Under the pieces are notes generated by a model that did no database searches, was not told the DNA's origin, and was given only the letters and a program-made list of their open reading frames with translations. 64,000 nucleotides of DNA from Amycolatopsis australiensis. Lineage in GTDB: Bacteria > Actinomycetota > Actinomycetes > Mycobacteriales > Pseudonocardiaceae. Positions 61,105-64,000 of the stretch are shown here, one piece after another. Numbering within the stretch: the stretch's first letter is position 1; every line of letters begins with the position of its first letter. The position numbers and the translations under genes were made by a program. The stretch covers positions 2,046,001 through 2,110,000 of the forward strand of contig NZ_FPJG01000006.1 of the NCBI RefSeq assembly GCF_900119165.1. The letters are read 5' to 3'.

Positions 61105-61880
61105 GCCTCGTCCCAGGTCATGGGGAGCAGTTCCGGGCGCTTCGGGAAGAAGCCGTCGCCGGGCTGGCGGCCGATCAGCCGGTTGCGCGTCCGCGTGACG
61201 GCGACCGGCAGGACCTCGTGCAGCAGCCAGTGCAGGTCCGCGCGCCGGCCGCCGGGAGCCGCGACGCCGGGCAGCGGCGCGAGCCACGCCGGGTCCGGCT
61301 CGAGGCCGAGCCGGTCCAGGACGTACGCGGCCAGCCGGCGGTGGCCGTGCGTGGAGAGGTGGAGCCGGTCGTCGCCGAAGTACCGCGAGTCGGTGACGGC
61401 CTGGTCGGGCCACAGGTCGATCAGCAGGGCGCCGTAGCTGACGGCGGCCTCGCGGATGGCGTCGTTGAGCGCGACGATCCGCGGCCGCATCCGGCGGCCG
61501 AGGGGCATCCGGCGGGAGACGTCGCTGAGGGTGAAGGTGACGACGACGGGCGAGATGTCCGTGCACGCGCGGATCGCGGCGTCGACCCGCCGGGCGACGG
61601 TCCGCGCGTCCCAGCCCCGGCTCATGACGTCGTTGCCGCCGCCGAAGAGGGCGACCAGATCGGGCTCCAGGCGCGTCGCGGCGGGGACCTGCTCGGGGAC
61701 GATCTGGTCGAGCCGCCGTCCGCGGACGGCCAGGTTGGCGTAGCGGAAGCCAGGCTCGTCCTCGGCGAGGCGGGCGGCGACGAAGTCGGCCCAGCCGCGG
61801 TAGGCGCGCTGGTCCGGGTACGGGTCGTCGAGACCTTCGGCGCAGCTGTCGCCGAGGACGACGAAACGGTGGTAGCTCAT
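61083..61880 (-). CDS. SGNH/GDSL-family hydrolase
   Basis: The 265-aa enzyme has block I VVLGDSCAEGLDDPYPDQRA (nucleophile serine), block III FGGGNDVMSRGWD and block V DRLHLSTHGHRRLAAY (Asp-x-x-His). It hydrolyses esters of unknown type, without a signal peptide. It is the first gene of a two-gene operon with a TetR regulator. Two inverted repeats precede it. Confidence 0.92.
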   Translation of the reverse strand: MSYHRFVVLGDSCAEGLDDPYPDQRAYRGWADFVAARLAEDEPGFRYANLAVRGRRLDQIVPEQVPAATRLEPDLVALFGGGNDVMSRGWDARTVARRVDAAIRACTDISPVVVTFTLSDVSRRMPLGRRMRPRIVALNDAIREAAVSYGALLIDLWPDQAVTDSRYFGDDRLHLSTHGHRRLAAYVLDRLGLEPDPAWLAPLPGVAAPGGRRADLHWLLHEVLPVAVTRTRNRLIGRQPGDGFFPKRPELLPMTWDEAWAPGNA

Positions 61881-61909
61881 CCCGATCTCCGTAACCCCTG
61901 GTTCACCTT

Positions 61910-61948
61910 GTGGACACTGTCTATCAAACTGAGGTAGACGCTGTCTAC
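61910..61948. promoter_or_regulatory. Twin TetR-type operators between SGNH operon and FMN-reductase gene
   Basis: GTAGAC-GCT-GTCTAC (61934-61948) is a perfect 6+3+6 palindrome. GTGGAC-ACT-GTCTAT (61910-61924) is a degenerate copy 24 bp away. They lie 30-70 bp before the SGNH start and 75 bp before the divergent reductase gene, placing both under the TetR protein. Confidence 0.7.
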
Positions 61949-62022
61949 AGCACCTTCGCCTGACATTCCGGCTCGCTGTGTCGTCGTCCTGTTCGGAACC
62001 ACTCCACGAACAGGGGAGAACG

Positions 62023-62994
62023 ATGATCAAGATCGGGATCGTGCTCGGCAGCACCCGCCCGGGCCGCCGGGGCGACCAGGTGGCCCGGTGGGTCCACGAG
62101 CGGGCCGCCCGCCGCACGGACGCGCGGTTCGAACTGGTCGACCTGGCCGACCACCCGCTGCCGCACCTGGCCGAGCCGCCGCGGGCACCGGGCAGGAGCG
62201 AGCTGGCGCGGGCGTGGGCGGCGACTGTCGCGGCCTTCGACGGGTACGTCTTCGTGACGCCGGAGTACAACCATTCGGCGCCGGCCGTGCTGAAGAACGC
62301 CATGGACACGGTGTATTTCGAGTGGAACACGAAGGCGGCGGGCTTCGTCTCGTACGGCGGCGTCGGCGGGGCCCGCGCGGTCGAGCAGTTGCGGCTGGTG
62401 TGCGGGGCGCTGCAACTGGCCGACGTCGCGCCGCAGGTGACGTTGCCGCTGGCGACCGAGTTCGAGGGCGACGCCGTCTTCGAGCCGGGCGAGTACCAGG
62501 TGACCGCGCTCGACACGCTGCTGGAGCACGTCGTCGCCTGGAGCACGGCGCTGGCACCACTGCGGCGCGGGGACGCGGAGGCCGCCGTCAGGGGACGCGT
62601 CGAGGCCATCGTCGAAGCGTTGCGGGCGAAGGATCTCGAAGGGCTTCGGCGGGTTTACGCGCCGGACGTCGTGTCCTTCGACGTCGAGCCGCCGTTGCAG
62701 CACGTGGGCGTCGACGCGAAGCTGAGGAACTGGGCGAAGGTGTTCACGTTCTTCGAGAAGGTGGATTACGAGGTCCGCGACCTGACGGTCACGGTGGGCG
62801 CGGACCTGGCGGTGGGCCACGGCTTCGGCCGGGTGAGCGGAACGCTGCGGGACGGCACGGCGGCGGAGGGCATGTGGGTCCGGGTCACGTTCGTGTTCCG
62901 CGAAGCGGGCGGCGAGTGGGTGATCGTGCACGACCAGGCGTCGGTGCCGTTCGACATGGCGACCGGGCGGGGCGTGGCGGACCTGGAGCCGTGA
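62023..62994 (+). CDS. NADPH-dependent FMN reductase fused to NTF2/SnoaL-like domain
   Basis: The 323-aa protein has an N-terminal flavodoxin-like FMN reductase (about 1-180): GIVLGSTRPGRRGDQVARWV, PEYNHSAPAVLKNAMDTVYF and VSYGGVGGARAVEQLRLV. Residues 190-315 form an NTF2-like cone (IVEALRAKDLEGLRRVYAPD, GFGRVSGTLRDGTAAEGMWV, WVIVHDQASVPFDM). The first may reduce quinones, azo compounds or flavins; the second may bind or isomerise a substrate. ATG with GGGGAG upstream. Its promoter region contains twin operators shared with the SGNH-TetR operon. Confidence 0.9.
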   Translation: MIKIGIVLGSTRPGRRGDQVARWVHERAARRTDARFELVDLADHPLPHLAEPPRAPGRSELARAWAATVAAFDGYVFVTPEYNHSAPAVLKNAMDTVYFEWNTKAAGFVSYGGVGGARAVEQLRLVCGALQLADVAPQVTLPLATEFEGDAVFEPGEYQVTALDTLLEHVVAWSTALAPLRRGDAEAAVRGRVEAIVEALRAKDLEGLRRVYAPDVVSFDVEPPLQHVGVDAKLRNWAKVFTFFEKVDYEVRDLTVTVGADLAVGHGFGRVSGTLRDGTAAEGMWVRVTFVFREAGGEWVIVHDQASVPFDMATGRGVADLEP

Positions 62995-63124
62995 GGCCGA
63001 GACCGGATCGTGATCCCCGGCGGGAACCACGGTGTATTGCGCACGTCTTGTGAAGTGTTGGGGACCTGATTGCCGGGATTTTTCACCCGGCGTCATTCAT
63101 CGGTATCGGCAAGGGGGATTCATC

Positions 63125-63646
63125 ATGCGCAAAATCATTGTCGCCGCGGGTGTCGCGGCCGGGGCGGTCCTGTTCTTCCCGGCGGTCGCTTCGGCCGGCT
63201 CACCGGGCCTTTCGGTCTCGGTGTCCGGCACGACCGCCACGCTGCACGGGACTTGCGTGGGAAACAACGTGGTGGCAGAAGGGAACTACGGCATCCGCAA
63301 CGGGCACGAACCGTACGGCGCGGGAGTCATGAAGGCGGACGGGCACCGGCAGACGATCACGTTCGAGAACATCAAGCCAGGCAAGTACATCGCTTTCATG
63401 TTCTGCCACGACCAGAAGGACGGAAATTCGACCGTCGTCGATTTCATCATTCCGGGTAAGCCGGCGCCCCGGCCGGCCACGGCGGCGCCGCAGGTCGCCA
63501 AGAAACCGCAGGGAGCACCGCAGACGGGCGGCGGTCCGGGCGACGACGAGGGTGGCATCGGGCCGCTCGTCGTGGGTGGTTCGGCTGCCGGGGTGGCCGC
63601 CGTGGCAGGGGCTGGGTTCTGGTTGCGGCGGCGTCGTCGCGTGTGA
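63125..63646 (+). CDS. Small secreted protein with C-terminal membrane anchor and PQTGG motif
   Basis: The 173-aa protein has a signal peptide (RKIIVAAGVAAGAVLFFPAV, cleavage after ASA), then a beta-rich domain of about 85 residues with two cysteines. A Pro/Ala-rich linker contains APQTGGGPGDDEGG, and the end is a hydrophobic helix (PLVVGGSAAGVAAVAGAGFW) with a basic tail RRRRR. PQTG before a hydrophobic segment and arginines is reminiscent of sortase signals, but the leucine of LPxTG is absent. It is either sortase-linked or held by the helix. Function unknown. Confidence 0.75.
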   Translation: MRKIIVAAGVAAGAVLFFPAVASAGSPGLSVSVSGTTATLHGTCVGNNVVAEGNYGIRNGHEPYGAGVMKADGHRQTITFENIKPGKYIAFMFCHDQKDGNSTVVDFIIPGKPAPRPATAAPQVAKKPQGAPQTGGGPGDDEGGIGPLVVGGSAAGVAAVAGAGFWLRRRRRV

Positions 63647-64000
63647 CCGGGACCGGCGGGGCCACCGGGGGATGGCCCCGCCGGGGCTCGCGGGGTGGCT
63701 GCCGTGGTGGGGCGGCAGCGTCGCTCGTGGCCGGGGGCCGGTGGAGCCGAGGAGGGTGGCTTCGCGGGGCGGACTGCGGGTGGCGGAGGACTGGGGATCG
63801 AGGGGAGGTGGCTTCGCGAGGCGGATTGCGGGTGGCGGAGGACTGGGGATCGAGGGGAGGTGGCTTCGAGGCGGATTGCGGGTGACCAGGGGACGGTAGG
63901 GCCAACGGGGATGGCCTCACCGGGCCGGGTGGCGGGAGCGGCGAGCCGCCGGACAAACCACCGGGGACTGGCGTCAGCGACCCTGGCGCCTCAAGCGAGC
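63647..64000. other. Right-edge stretch without supported gene
   Basis: The region is very G-rich on the plus strand and contains the 52-bp tandem repeat described separately. ORFs exist in several frames (Gly/Arg/Trp-rich on plus, Pro/Ser-rich on minus), but they only reflect the repeat. Nothing else is recognisable. Confidence 0.5.
63756..63883. repeat. 52-bp tandem repeat, about 2.5 copies
   Basis: Units begin at 63756, 63808 and 63860, each with GTGGCTTCG followed by GCGGGTGG- and GACTGGGGATCGAGG-type segments. Copies 1 and 2 differ by two or three bases, and the third is shortened by a 3-bp loss. The 52-bp period is not a multiple of 3, so coding use is unlikely. Confidence 0.75.

Noticed and set aside
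63447..63956. Proline-rich minus-strand ORF at the right end
   Set aside because: It is generated by the 52-bp repeat and the antisense of the secreted-protein gene; it has no start context.
1..64000. CRISPR array or prophage structural genes
   Set aside because: No regularly spaced short repeats of 20-40 bp with unique spacers were seen; the only tandem repeat (63756-63883) has no spacers. No capsid, portal, terminase or tail genes were recognised.

Overview
The window is high-GC actinobacterial chromosome. Codon use, the SARP regulator, the Glp/GlpR locus and gene order shared with the mycobacterial mprAB-pepD-moaB2-mscL-galU-moeA-rimJ region point to a Pseudonocardiales-type organism such as Amycolatopsis. 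This placement is an inference, because there is no rRNA or other definitive marker.

Positions 103-25697 are an accessory region in the 3' end of tRNA-Arg(CCU) (25625-25697, minus strand). The 3' part of that tRNA is repeated at 1756-1802 and 103-141, so two elements sit in tandem. The outer one (about 1.6 kb) keeps a RING-finger protein gene and a frameshifted C-terminal piece of a tyrosine integrase. The inner one (about 24 kb) has an excisionase-like HTH gene, two element-type genes, a damaged AbiE toxin-antitoxin pair, and a large defence locus. No intact integrase is visible.

The defence locus is the highlight. Six tightly coupled minus-strand genes (25377 down to 6969) encode: a 2072-aa Ser/Thr kinase-helicase-DUF1998-nuclease fusion; a SNF2 (DrmD-like) helicase; a 1370-aa Eco57I-like adenine methylase; McrB; McrC; and a ParE/RelE-like domain fused to a UvrD helicase. 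A convergent plus-strand gene (5356-6972) encodes an HTH-methyltransferase whose catalytic motif reads DPPV. The set combines class 1 DISARM-like parts, type IV McrBC restriction and a Pgl/BREX-like kinase theme. It has no DrmC, PglZ, HsdR or HsdS. Palindromes built on CGTTG/CAACG lie upstream of both transcription units.

From 25.9 to 49.2 kb the window looks like core chromosome. It holds an orphan NarL-type regulator with a TRIC channel; an MprAB-like two-component system; DeoR-galT; an HtrA/PepD-like protease; a minus-strand operon of glycosyltransferases, a methyltransferase and a membrane molybdopterin oxidoreductase; a 462-aa membrane protein with a second two-component system; a nucleotide-sugar epimerase; a MogA/MoaB protein; MscL; an SAF protein; an FmdB zinc ribbon; 5-FTHF cyclo-ligase; galU-glp-rimJ-glpR; and tRNA-Ala(CGC).

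From 49.2 to 64 kb there are regulator-target modules: TetR with a metallo-hydrolase and twin operators; a SARP/AfsR-like regulator between an ABC exporter and a P450, with 11-bp-spaced heptamers at both promoters; a DMT exporter; a DUF2786 protein; a double GNAT gene with a probable 3' frameshift; a TetR-SGNH operon with twin operators next to an FMN-reductase/NTF2 fusion; and a small secreted, C-terminally anchored protein. A 52-bp tandem repeat lies at the right edge.
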